Positions 23,867 to 32,007 are shown, counted from the first letter of the stretch. The stretch is DNA of 32,007 nucleotides from Bacteroidales bacterium (GCA_004551865.1 SFPR01000013.1:1-32007); one strand, 5' to 3'. Numbers and translations are program-made. Notes: a model not told the origin generated them from the letters alone.

Positions 23867-25318
23867 ATGAAACACACATTTTGTTACATACTTTTCATAC
23901 TGACGTCATTGCAGTTCTTTGTTTTGTCGGCACAAAACAAAGAACTTGACGATGATGTTACCGTAGGACTTCACAGAGTGGAGCAGGGTGAGACTTTGTA
24001 TAGGATTTCGAGAAATTTCTTCCTTACAGAAAAAGACATAATGGAAGTAAACATAGGCTTGACTGCCGAAAACCTCAAAGCAGGACAGCTGATAAAAATC
24101 CCGATAACCACAAGGAACAAAGATAAGTTCACCTCCGAGCGTTCAAATTCGGTAACCGAAGTTCAAAACGAAACCTTTGTCGTTCACAAACACCCGAAAC
24201 AAAAACTCCAAAAATCGACAAAACTCAACATAGCATTGATGTTGCCGCTCAACTACGAAGAGATAGACAAGCTGACTTTCACAAAATTCAATATAGATGA
24301 GAAAAAACGGCAGAGATACAAGTGCTTTGAATACATAAACTTCTATGAGGGAGCGAGAATTGCCTTGGACGTATTGGAAAAGGAAGGATACAACATCGAA
24401 TGCTTTGTTTACGATGTGGGAGAAAACGATACGGAGAAAATGCGTGAGGCTTTGAGTTCTTCGGAAATGAAAGACATGGATTTGATTGTGCCATTGGTCT
24501 TCAAAAATCCTTTTGCCATTGCGGCAGACTTTGCAAAAGCAAACAAAATCCCTATTGTCAATCCTATGAGTTCCGACATAGGAATTTTGCAAAACAATTA
24601 CACTTTCAAAATTCAGCCTTCTGCCGCAGCAGAAGTGGAAACCGTTGTACGTTATATTCGTTCCAAACATTCAGAGGACAACATTATTATAATACATGAC
24701 AACAGAGCGAGCATCAAACCCTCGGTCGATTATTATGAGCAGCTGCTTTCCAAAAGCACAATGATGTGGACGATAATGGACTACAACAAATATGCAAACA
24801 AACTGACGAGCAAAATATCCACAACCAAGAATAACGTGGTTATAAGCCTTGTCGCTTCCGACGGAAAGAGCGAAGCCGAAACCTTTGCCAAGAGACTGCT
24901 CTCTGTTCTCTCGTCCAAGAAAGGTGCGAAGATAACTCTGTTTGGCGATTATTCATGGTGCGAGTTCAACTCTTTGGATTTTGAACTCCTCGAGAAGTTT
25001 GATTTCCATTTTACCTTGAGCTATCTGAACGATTACAGCAATGCCAATTTCGTAAACTTCGTCAAGTTGTTCCGAAAGCACTTTAAGACCGAGCCGGACA
25101 AGTTTTATGCAGCCTTGGGATACGATATAATCACTTATTTCGTTCATAGCTTGATTGAAAACGGCGTAGATTTTATGGAAACTCCCAACATCTCAAACCA
25201 AAACAGCATGATAAATCCGTACTATTTTGAAAGACCGGACGAAACTCGCGGATACCAAAACAAAAGAACAGTTGTGTATAAGATTGATGACTACAAAATA
25301 AAATCAGTGGGAAGATAG
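23867..25318 (+). CDS. Exported LysM plus periplasmic-binding-fold protein
   Basis: 483 residues. A signal peptide (about 1-22, cleavage near SAQ) is followed by a LysM domain (about 36-80: HRVEQGETLYRISRNF, ending LKAGQLIKIPI), which binds peptidoglycan. After a Lys-rich linker, residues about 118-470 have the fold pattern of type 1 periplasmic binding proteins (LNIALMLPLNYEE, FYEGARIALDVLEKEG, IVNPMSS, ALGYDIITYFVHSL). In Bacteroidota such proteins are often called amino-acid ABC transporter substrate-binding proteins, but no permease is present, and wall anchoring makes a sensor or scaffold role as likely. The gene lies 25 bp after guaA and 7 bp before the next gene, so it is probably co-transcribed with both. 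Confidence 0.82.
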   Translation: MKHTFCYILFILTSLQFFVLSAQNKELDDDVTVGLHRVEQGETLYRISRNFFLTEKDIMEVNIGLTAENLKAGQLIKIPITTRNKDKFTSERSNSVTEVQNETFVVHKHPKQKLQKSTKLNIALMLPLNYEEIDKLTFTKFNIDEKKRQRYKCFEYINFYEGARIALDVLEKEGYNIECFVYDVGENDTEKMREALSSSEMKDMDLIVPLVFKNPFAIAADFAKANKIPIVNPMSSDIGILQNNYTFKIQPSAAAEVETVVRYIRSKHSEDNIIIIHDNRASIKPSVDYYEQLLSKSTMMWTIMDYNKYANKLTSKISTTKNNVVISLVASDGKSEAETFAKRLLSVLSSKKGAKITLFGDYSWCEFNSLDFELLEKFDFHFTLSYLNDYSNANFVNFVKLFRKHFKTEPDKFYAALGYDIITYFVHSLIENGVDFMETPNISNQNSMINPYYFERPDETRGYQNKRTVVYKIDDYKIKSVGR

Positions 25319-25325
25319 ATAGGAG

Positions 25326-28028
25326 ATGAAGCAGAAAATAGCAGCATTTTTTCTTTTTTTGATTGTTCAATTTGCAGCATTGGCTCAGCAAGAAGACAAT
25401 GTGTCGCAACCGGTGTTTGATTTGAACCTTTCGGGTTACGAATTGAAAAGTTTTGACTTTGCAAACAAACCCTCAAAAGACACTCTTCTGTATTACGAAG
25501 CAGAAAACGACAAAGGTTCGTCGGCAAGGGTGATACTCAATCTTTCGACCCTCAATCGTGAAGAGGTAACAATAGATTGGCAACACTATTGTGGTGCAAC
25601 CAAAAAGTCTTCATGGGTTGTCAAGTTGCAATACCGGATTTCGGAAAGCGGAGAATGGATTGATGTAAAGGACTCTCGTTCTCGCAACTGTGAGTTTTAT
25701 ACCGGCAAAAGAGCCTCTACACGAAATTTTTCGAAAATTGTTCTTCCTCAAGAGTGTAACAACCAACCTCTTGTGCAGCTTTCGTGGAAGCTGAGCAGGG
25801 TAAAAGGCAGGGGAGTTGCACCAAAAATTCAGACAAGGAACATAAAAATCAGCTCTCTTGCAGACCCCTACAACGGAGTGCCTGCTTCTGTACATATTTC
25901 TCGCACAAGCGACAAACGCAATGCAAGTGTAGAAAAACTAAACTTCAATCACATACCATTGCCATACACTTATCCGGAAACAATACGTCTGAAAGTCGAA
26001 GGTAAGTGCCTTCGCGAAGATGTGAGCTTTGAAATCACCGGTGCAGATAAGGCGTTCTTCTCTGTCGATAAGAAATCTGTCGATGCGAGAAAAACTCCAA
26101 AAAACATCACAATCTCTTATGCTCCGAAGAAGGAGGGTGTTCACAAAGCTGTGTTGAAAATTAAGACTCGCCGTTTGCCGCAAGAGATTACCATTCCGCT
26201 TGAAGGTTCGTGTGCAAAGGCTTCAGATATTCTGGCGAACCACATAAAAAACGAACCTCTGACCGACAAAGAAGTAACATTCGTTGCAGAAGTGTTCTCA
26301 AACAAAGATTACCAATTCTCGATGAACCTCCCACACAAATCGGACGAGCCTTTCTCAGAACCAAAAGCCGACAAGAAAACAAACATATCGCTTATATATA
26401 AATGGTATAGGGACAATGTGTGCCTTATGAGCATGAAAGATAATGTCAAAACGTCGGACTATTGTGTTCCCTTACAGTCTCCTCAAACTGCCAACAAGAT
26501 AGAGATTAGCATAGAGAACCCCGATGAGGTAGAAATATCAGATTTATATTTTGGTTTCCCGAAAGCAAAACGCATGATAGCCTCAGGAAATTGGGACAAT
26601 CCCGACTTGTGGTTACCAAAGGGCGAACCAAATATGGAAGATGTCGTATTTATCGAAGATAGTTTGAAAGTAAAGGTTACAACCGACGTTGTGTGTTCCA
26701 TGCTTGTGCTTGGAGACAATGTAAACATTGACATAAATGCAGGAAAGATGTTCTACGTTTCGGGAGACATCATTTACGGCAAGCAATCCTACTTTTCCGT
26801 TCACCAAAACCTTCTTCCCGAACGCTGGAACTATATTTCCTCACCGGTAAATCAAGCAAGAGCATTGGTATATTCGATGAGAAAAAGCGGAAATGAAACT
26901 TGGCTGATGAAATACAACACAGGTGTTGTGAGCAAACACGGAGATAATTGGAGCGAATACCTTGTCGATCCAAATTTGATACTCTCTCCGGGTGTGGGAT
27001 ATGCGGTTTACACTCACGATGCTTTGGATGTGAAGTACGAAGGCATACTTTGTAACAGCAAAACTACGGTTGCTCTGACCATGAAGAACAATGATCGTTG
27101 GAACTTGGTGGGAAATCCTTTCACTGCACCGCTCAGTACAAAAAGATTGTTCGATGACATCGACACAAAGATACAAGGCAATGCCATATTTTTGTTTGAC
27201 AGAGAGAACTTGGTATATAATCCTGTCATAGTCGATGAAAACGAAGATGTAATGATACCTTCTTTGGAGAGCTTCTTTGTTGAGACTATGCAAGACGGCA
27301 CTGAGATTACTTTTAAGAGACAACACCAATACATTCCAAAGAGTGGTACAGGCTCGAAAGTCAATCGCAACTACCTTTCGCTCTCGGCAAACATAGGTTC
27401 TCGGCAACAATATGCTCTTTTGGGCATGATAGAAGATGCAAAGTACGGTTTTGACGAATATGATGCACACAAGATGTTCGGAATAAGCGAACAAATGCCC
27501 GAAATCTACTTTATAGTGGACTCAGAAGAACTTTCGGTCAATACATTCCCCGATTATCCTGCCGCTTTCGACATAGGATTGTATATAGGAGAGGCAAATA
27601 GGGTCAGCTTGAGGCTTGATAATCTTTCGGTAATTCCGAAAAACGTCAGCATAATCTTGGAAGACAAATATGAAAACAAGTTCTATGACTTTTGTGTGCC
27701 GAATAACTTAAGTTTCGATTTGGAAAGCGGAACGACAAACGACCGATTTCGGATTTATTTCAACAAAGCCATAAACATATATGAGATACATTCAGAATAT
27801 TCCGGCATATATCTGTGGAGCGATACCAATCGGATAATGGCATACTCCGACGGAGTTCACAATCTCCAAAAAGTAAGGGTTTACGATAAGAATAAACGTC
27901 TTGTAGGCGAACAAGAATTTAATTCAAACGTTCTTGTATTTAATCAAAACATAGAAAAAGGACGCTACACTGTCGATATATTGGTCGAAGATGTCTGGAT
28001 TAAGGACTTTATTGTCGAAGTCAGATGA
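25326..28028 (+). CDS. Large exported protein with T9SS-like C-terminal domain
   Basis: 900 residues with a signal peptide (about 1-20, cleavage near ALAQ). An N-terminal beta domain (about 25-180) is followed by an ASH/choice-of-anchor-D-like immunoglobulin fold (about 200-296, with ISYAPKKEGVHKAVLKIKT and IPLEGSC). The middle holds SGNWDNPDLW and later ERWNYISSP and DRWNLVGNPF, phrases common in T9SS-secreted surface proteins. The last ~75 residues (KVRVYDKNKRLVGEQEF, then EKGRYTVDILVEDVWIKDFIVEV) match a type A T9SS sorting domain. I therefore infer a secreted, surface-attached protein with no enzymatic motif visible. It starts 7 bp after the LysM gene and overlaps the PorE-like gene by 4 bases (ATGA). 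Confidence 0.78.
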   Translation: MKQKIAAFFLFLIVQFAALAQQEDNVSQPVFDLNLSGYELKSFDFANKPSKDTLLYYEAENDKGSSARVILNLSTLNREEVTIDWQHYCGATKKSSWVVKLQYRISESGEWIDVKDSRSRNCEFYTGKRASTRNFSKIVLPQECNNQPLVQLSWKLSRVKGRGVAPKIQTRNIKISSLADPYNGVPASVHISRTSDKRNASVEKLNFNHIPLPYTYPETIRLKVEGKCLREDVSFEITGADKAFFSVDKKSVDARKTPKNITISYAPKKEGVHKAVLKIKTRRLPQEITIPLEGSCAKASDILANHIKNEPLTDKEVTFVAEVFSNKDYQFSMNLPHKSDEPFSEPKADKKTNISLIYKWYRDNVCLMSMKDNVKTSDYCVPLQSPQTANKIEISIENPDEVEISDLYFGFPKAKRMIASGNWDNPDLWLPKGEPNMEDVVFIEDSLKVKVTTDVVCSMLVLGDNVNIDINAGKMFYVSGDIIYGKQSYFSVHQNLLPERWNYISSPVNQARALVYSMRKSGNETWLMKYNTGVVSKHGDNWSEYLVDPNLILSPGVGYAVYTHDALDVKYEGILCNSKTTVALTMKNNDRWNLVGNPFTAPLSTKRLFDDIDTKIQGNAIFLFDRENLVYNPVIVDENEDVMIPSLESFFVETMQDGTEITFKRQHQYIPKSGTGSKVNRNYLSLSANIGSRQQYALLGMIEDAKYGFDEYDAHKMFGISEQMPEIYFIVDSEELSVNTFPDYPAAFDIGLYIGEANRVSLRLDNLSVIPKNVSIILEDKYENKFYDFCVPNNLSFDLESGTTNDRFRIYFNKAINIYEIHSEYSGIYLWSDTNRIMAYSDGVHNLQKVRVYDKNKRLVGEQEFNSNVLVFNQNIEKGRYTVDILVEDVWIKDFIVEVR

Positions 28029-30331
28029 TAAAAAGTAAAAATAGTTACAAGAAAATGAAAATATCGGTGAGGTTGTCAGGTGTGTTGGTCGCATTTTTGA
28101 TTTTTTCATTCCAAGTATATGCACAATCAAATGCCATAAACAAGTTGTTGAACAAAAAGGAGTACGAAGCAGCCTTTGAGAAGATTACTTCGGCTTATAA
28201 GGACACCAACGACTTGGAGCGGACGGAGCTTATGTTCAAATACTATTCGGCTGTTGATAATCCGTCTTTTAATTCTTGTTTGGCATATAGTTATGCCAAT
28301 AGATATAATCTTCAAACTGAGGGAGACAAGATTGAACTCGACGACTTTGTTCGCACAAGTCTCGATATTGCTTTTAAGTCGGGCAGCATTGAAGAGCTTG
28401 AACAATTTATCGAATGCTTCAAAGAACAAACCACCTACGTCAAAGAAGCCATGCGATTGGTCGAACAACTTGCCTTTGAGCAAGCAAGCATGGAAGGAAC
28501 TCTTGAAGCCTTCGAACGGTACGTTGAAAAATATCCTGCTTCGTTGCAAAGCAGCCTTGCAAAGCAAAATATAGACAAGTTGATTGTGGAACAAATTTTG
28601 GAAAGCGACGATTTGCAGACTCTCAGAGACTTTGCAGCCACAAGCAACAACAAACAACACGTTTCCAAAGCTAAGGCTAAAATTGAGAAACTGATGTTTT
28701 CCAAAGCTCTCGAAACCAATACCGCCGAGGCTTACAAAGAATACCTTTCGGAATATCCCGAAGGCTCATACCACAAGTTGGCAAAGCAACGCATGGAAGA
28801 AGTCTTGTACAACTCGGCAACCAAAAACGGCAACATTATCGCCATGTCTGACTTTGTAAAGCACAACAAAAAGCACCCTCAGTGGTATTCTGTTCTGGAA
28901 CAGCTCAAACAGAAGACATTTTCACAACTTTCACTTGTCGGAATGCAGACTATAATGGAAGCAGATAGCGATGAGACATTGTTGAACAAGTTTGCAAACC
29001 TATATCTTGCCGATACACGAAAGCAGGTTGCCGACACACTTCTTGCATACTTCCCTTCTCTTTCGGGAAGCTCCGCTGTGCAGAAAGCAGACAAGGTAAG
29101 AAAAAACATAGAGACCCTTTTGTCAAAACAAACTATAACTTCAGACGAATTCAAAGCCAATCACAACCTTTTTTATCAAAAAGGCAATATTCAATCATTC
29201 TCTTTGGTGATGCACTACATAGAAACTATGAAGTCAAACAAGTCTTTCAATAAGCAAGTCTATTCTTCACTCACTCTCGCTTTGCAACAATCAGAATGGC
29301 TTCCTCTTTTTGTGCAGTCAAAGAGCCTTCCTCCTTCAAGAGAGCTGAAAGCCAATTCAGAAGAGCTTATTTTTACACGTTCAAACAGAGGTTTCTGTTA
29401 TGAAAGCAGCCATGATAACAACGACATATTTCGTCTTGAACAAAATAACAGAGGCGAAACCGACACTATACTGCTTCCTTGTCCTATCAACACTCGATAC
29501 AACGAAACCAATCCTGTGCTTTCTCCTGACAAAAAGACGCTCTATTTTTCCTCAAATGCGGGAGTGAATTACGGAGGCTTGGATATATACGTTTCACATC
29601 GTGAGAACGAGCAGAAATGGGATAATTGGAGCGAACCTATTTTGCTCGGAGCAGAGGTAAATACCAAAGGAGATGATATTGTTTTGGAAGCGGACGAAAA
29701 GGAAATGGTAGTTCGCAGCGGTAAAACCGAAGAGACAAAAATTATCAGCTTTGAAACAGAACCTGCATTCATAGACGGATACCTTTTGGATCAAAGCGGA
29801 AGATTTTTGAAAGGCGAAGTACTCATTTTAGACTCCCTTACACTCGACACACTCTTTATCACACATAGCAACGACAAAGGATACTTTGCATATTTCAAGC
29901 CGGACCAACCCTATATTTTACACTCGCAGATGCAAAACCACATTCATTTCTTCTCAAACGACCTTTCTCAAATCGTAGTCAGGAGCATAGACGACCTTAT
30001 ATCCACAAAAAAACTCTGTATTGTCGAAACCCCCTTTGAACATAAGAAAAGGAACAAACTATCCGACAGAGGAAGAAGAAATTTGGAGTATTTTGCCAAA
30101 AGCGTCAAGAACATGAATTACACCATAACCATTTCGGTTCACATTCACAGCGAAGAAAAACCTGAAAAGGCTGCTGCGATTGCCTCCCAACAGGCCGATT
30201 TGCTCGCCAACTTTTTGATTAAGCATGGTATTGCCAAAAATAAAATCATTGTGGTGGGTTATGGAAGCGATAGTCCGCTCATTGGCTGGGAGGGAAAGGA
30301 CAGAATAGAAATAGGTTTTCTGAATAATTGA
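28025..30331 (+). CDS. PorE-like envelope protein: helical repeats, PD40, CRD and OmpA-like domain
   Basis: 768 residues. A signal peptide ends near VYAQS (about residue 34; a second ATG at 28055 would give a cleaner one). Then come five helical repeats of about 37 residues (about 122-300), a PD40/WD40-like propeller (about 445-575, with NPVLSPDKKTLYFSSNAG), a carboxypeptidase-regulatory-like domain (about 582-632) and an OmpA-like C-terminus (about 665-768). This order (TPR, propeller, CRD, OmpA) is that of PorE, an outer-membrane T9SS component of Porphyromonas. The OmpA part lacks the Asp and Arg that normally bind diaminopimelate (positions 708 His, 723 Gln in my alignment). It overlaps the preceding gene by 4 bases and ends before array D. 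It could also be a paralogue of PorE rather than PorE itself. Confidence 0.75.
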   Translation: MIKSKNSYKKMKISVRLSGVLVAFLIFSFQVYAQSNAINKLLNKKEYEAAFEKITSAYKDTNDLERTELMFKYYSAVDNPSFNSCLAYSYANRYNLQTEGDKIELDDFVRTSLDIAFKSGSIEELEQFIECFKEQTTYVKEAMRLVEQLAFEQASMEGTLEAFERYVEKYPASLQSSLAKQNIDKLIVEQILESDDLQTLRDFAATSNNKQHVSKAKAKIEKLMFSKALETNTAEAYKEYLSEYPEGSYHKLAKQRMEEVLYNSATKNGNIIAMSDFVKHNKKHPQWYSVLEQLKQKTFSQLSLVGMQTIMEADSDETLLNKFANLYLADTRKQVADTLLAYFPSLSGSSAVQKADKVRKNIETLLSKQTITSDEFKANHNLFYQKGNIQSFSLVMHYIETMKSNKSFNKQVYSSLTLALQQSEWLPLFVQSKSLPPSRELKANSEELIFTRSNRGFCYESSHDNNDIFRLEQNNRGETDTILLPCPINTRYNETNPVLSPDKKTLYFSSNAGVNYGGLDIYVSHRENEQKWDNWSEPILLGAEVNTKGDDIVLEADEKEMVVRSGKTEETKIISFETEPAFIDGYLLDQSGRFLKGEVLILDSLTLDTLFITHSNDKGYFAYFKPDQPYILHSQMQNHIHFFSNDLSQIVVRSIDDLISTKKLCIVETPFEHKKRNKLSDRGRRNLEYFAKSVKNMNYTITISVHIHSEEKPEKAAAIASQQADLLANFLIKHGIAKNKIIVVGYGSDSPLIGWEGKDRIEIGFLNN

Positions 30332-30376
30332 TTTTCAAAGACTTGAAACGTTGTTTCTAACTCTTCGTTTCGTTGG

Positions 30377-30418
30377 AATAAAACGCCGTTTTATTTTGCC
30401 AAAACGGCGTTTTATTTT
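30377..30418. repeat. Palindromic array D (AAAACGSCGTTTT family), probable terminator
   Basis: Perfect 16-bp stem, 30377-30392 with 30401-30416, 8-base loop, with T-rich sequence continuing downstream. It follows the PorE-like gene and precedes the lpxC promoter; a single hairpin, without the second unit present in arrays A, B and C. Confidence 0.85.
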
Positions 30419-30517
30419 AATGACTCTTCGTTTTGTTTTTATTAACTCTTCTTTCTGCTTTTTTGCAACAAAAAAGGTGTGATTGCACGGCAGGAAGGAG
30501 AATTGTTTCTTTAAGGA

Positions 30518-30548
30518 TTGGCTGTTTCAAATAATATTTCTATCTTTG
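30518..30548 (+). promoter_or_regulatory. Promoter for lpxC-fabZ
   Basis: TTG at 30518-30520, 20-bp spacer, TATCTTTG at 30541-30548. Transcription near 30555 leaves a leader of only about 10 nt before ATG 30564, and rules out an upstream in-frame start at 30483. Confidence 0.7.
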
Positions 30549-30563
30549 CAATCGGAAAACATT

Positions 30564-31952
30564 ATGAATATACAGACAACTATTGAGAAGCCGTTTGAAA
30601 TATCGGGTAAAGGACTGCACACAGGTAAAAAAGTGAAAGTGCGTCTCTTGCCTGCCGAAGATGATTTTGGCATACGTTTCAAACGCATTGACTTGGAAAA
30701 TACTCCATACGTGGAGGCAGATGCACGCCTTGTGGGTGATACTTCAAGAGGTACAAGTTTGGAACAAAACGGCGTGAGAGTGTGTACGATAGAACACCTC
30801 ATGGCAGCCCTTTTTGCAACAGAGATTGACAATGTTGAGGTAGAATTGGACGCCGAAGAAGTGCCAATTCTTGACGGCAGTTCTCGTTTGTGGGTTGAGG
30901 GAATAAGAAAAAGCGGAATTGCAACCCTCACAAAGCCGAGGAAGTACTTTGAATTGAAAGAACCTATCTCATACAGCGAACCTGAAAGCGGCATCGAGCT
31001 GCTTGCATTGCCATACGATGGTTTTAAGGTCGATTTGTATATAGAGTTTGCATCAAAAGTTGTCGGTTCGCAGTCGGCAGTTCTCGATTCATTATCTGAA
31101 TTTGAGCATGATTTTGCTTCTTGCAGGACGTTCGTATTTTTGAGCGAGATTGAGCAGCTCTTGAAACTCAATCTTATCAAAGGAGGAGACCTTGACAATG
31201 CCATAATATTTGCAGACAAGGTTTTGGAGCAAAGTCAGATTGACTATCTTGCGGAAGTTTTTTCGATGAATGCTGACAATATAAAAGTTGAAAACGGAGT
31301 TTTGAACAACGTATGCCGGAAGTATGACAACGAACCTGCAAGACACAAGCTTTTGGACTTTATCGGCGATATTGCATTGGTCGGTCGGCACATCAAGGCA
31401 AGGTTTATCGTTCGTAAACCCGGACACAGAGTTAATAATCAGTTGGCAAGAAAAATAAAAAACACTATGGAAGATACAAAGAAAGCACCTTTTTATGACC
31501 CGAACAAAGCACCTGTATATGACATCAAGGCAATCAAGCAACACCTTCCTCATCGTTTTCCGATGTTACTTGTAGATAAGATTATCGAAATTGGCGATGA
31601 CTATGTGGTAGGCTTGAAAAACGTAACGGGCAACGAAGATTTCTTCAACGGACACTTCCCCGAAGAACCGGTAATGCCTGGAGTGTTGGTTGTGGAAGCC
31701 TTGGGACAGACAGGAGGAATGCTTGCACTCAAAGATGTTGAAGACCCCGAAGAATACAGCACATATTTCATGAAGTTTGAAGAAGTGAAGTTCAGAGACA
31801 AGGTCGTTCCGGGAGACACATTGTTACTAAAACTCCAACTTGTAGAGCCAATCCGCAGGGGAATTGTAAAGATGAGGGGAACAGCTTACGTCGGCAGCAA
31901 AGTTGTCGTTGAAGCTGTAATGATGGCAATGATTACTAAAACGAAAAAATAG
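30564..31952 (+). CDS. lpxC-fabZ: Bifunctional LpxC-FabZ: UDP-3-O-acyl-GlcNAc deacetylase / 3-hydroxyacyl-ACP dehydratase
   Basis: 462 residues with two enzymes in one chain. The LpxC part (about 1-305) carries the committed step of lipid A synthesis; zinc ligands correspond to His78 (TIEHLMAA), His261 and Asp265 (ARHKLLDFIGD), with a further catalytic His288 (PGHRVN). The FabZ part (about 318-462) dehydrates 3-hydroxyacyl-ACP in fatty-acid synthesis; it has His364 (NGHFPEEP) and Glu378 (PGVLVVEALGQ). This fusion is characteristic of Bacteroidota and balances the use of 3-hydroxyacyl-ACP between lipid A and phospholipid. ATG 30564 begins the conserved N-terminus. Upstream lpxD, often present in relatives, is absent here. 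lpxA follows 6 bp downstream. Confidence 0.96.
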   Translation: MNIQTTIEKPFEISGKGLHTGKKVKVRLLPAEDDFGIRFKRIDLENTPYVEADARLVGDTSRGTSLEQNGVRVCTIEHLMAALFATEIDNVEVELDAEEVPILDGSSRLWVEGIRKSGIATLTKPRKYFELKEPISYSEPESGIELLALPYDGFKVDLYIEFASKVVGSQSAVLDSLSEFEHDFASCRTFVFLSEIEQLLKLNLIKGGDLDNAIIFADKVLEQSQIDYLAEVFSMNADNIKVENGVLNNVCRKYDNEPARHKLLDFIGDIALVGRHIKARFIVRKPGHRVNNQLARKIKNTMEDTKKAPFYDPNKAPVYDIKAIKQHLPHRFPMLLVDKIIEIGDDYVVGLKNVTGNEDFFNGHFPEEPVMPGVLVVEALGQTGGMLALKDVEDPEEYSTYFMKFEEVKFRDKVVPGDTLLLKLQLVEPIRRGIVKMRGTAYVGSKVVVEAVMMAMITKTKK

Positions 31953-31958
31953 CAATCC

Positions 31959-32007
31959 ATGAATGCACAACTCTCATTCGTAAGCCCAGAGGCAAAGATT
32001 GGCAAAA
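31959..32007 (+). CDS. lpxA: UDP-N-acetylglucosamine acyltransferase, N-terminal fragment (continues past window)
   Basis: The first 16 codons read MNAQLSFVSPEAKIGK, a good match to the start of LpxA (SPxAKIG, the first turn of the left-handed beta-helix). LpxA acylates UDP-GlcNAc in the step before LpxC. The ATG is 6 bp after the lpxC-fabZ stop, the usual Bacteroidota order. The remainder lies outside the window, so only position and the short match support it. Confidence 0.75.
   Translation, partial: MNAQLSFVSPEAKIGK

Noticed and set aside
25158..25172. AACGGCGTAG inside the LysM gene as another copy of the palindromic unit
   Set aside because: Only half of the 13-mer matches and there is no second arm, so it is chance within coding sequence.
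26841..27494. Antisense frame of 217 codons within the T9SS-like protein
   Set aside because: Shadow frame; no start context or family resemblance.

Overview
The window looks like a chromosomal segment from a Bacteroidota bacterium, most likely of the order Bacteroidales. The reasons are promoters of the type TTTG / ~19 bp / TAnnTTTG in front of many genes, a fused LpxC-FabZ protein, type IX secretion (T9SS) proteins of the PorW/SprE and PorE kinds, a long DUF2723 membrane protein, weak Shine-Dalgarno sequences and moderate-to-low GC. No phage, insertion sequence, CRISPR array, toxin-antitoxin or known defence system is visible. The genus cannot be named from the sequence alone.

Layout, left to right. 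Positions 1-580 hold the 3' end of a DUF2130 gene, a bidirectional terminator and a leftward tRNA-Gln(TTG). Then come a tandem OppD/OppF-type ABC ATPase (791-2497), arginine deiminase (2589-3821), a 1126-residue DUF2723 (GT-C type) membrane protein (3856-7236), a TcdA-like ThiF-family enzyme (7443-8192), a two-domain uridine-kinase-like nucleoside kinase (8257-9924), TonB (10117-10809), and an ABC-F ATPase overlapping a MATE exporter gene (10916-14190). On the minus strand, 19082-14405 is a tight six-gene operon: PorW/SprE-like lipoprotein, bactofilin, AtpZ, a four-helix membrane protein, a small lipoprotein and a YqaA/VTT membrane protein. To the right are a DUF1015 gene (19253-20506), an orphan lipoprotein (20631-21212), ftsE on the minus strand (22013-21342) and guaA (22318-23841). 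guaA is followed closely by three exported proteins: a LysM plus periplasmic-binding-fold protein, a large protein with a T9SS-like C-terminal domain, and a PorE-like protein. lpxC-fabZ (30564-31952) and the first codons of lpxA (31959 to the edge) end the window.

How the parts fit together. Much of the window concerns the cell envelope: lipid A synthesis, TonB energy transduction, FtsE, bactofilin, envelope glycosylation (DUF2723) and type IX secretion. The three exported genes after guaA, together with PorW on the other strand, suggest that T9SS-related functions are spread over two operons here. The bactofilin-AtpZ-membrane protein run is, in many relatives as I recall, the lead-in to the F1Fo ATP synthase genes, but here those genes are absent and a lipoprotein and a VTT protein follow instead.

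The most striking non-coding signal is a family of palindromic arrays built from the 13-mer AAAACGSCGTTTT. They lie at four gene ends (7266, 14235, 21245, 30377). Their long stems are perfect, and base changes in one arm are matched in the other, so the hairpin is what is conserved. They probably act as intrinsic terminators, bidirectional where genes converge, and look like a genome-wide repeat family.
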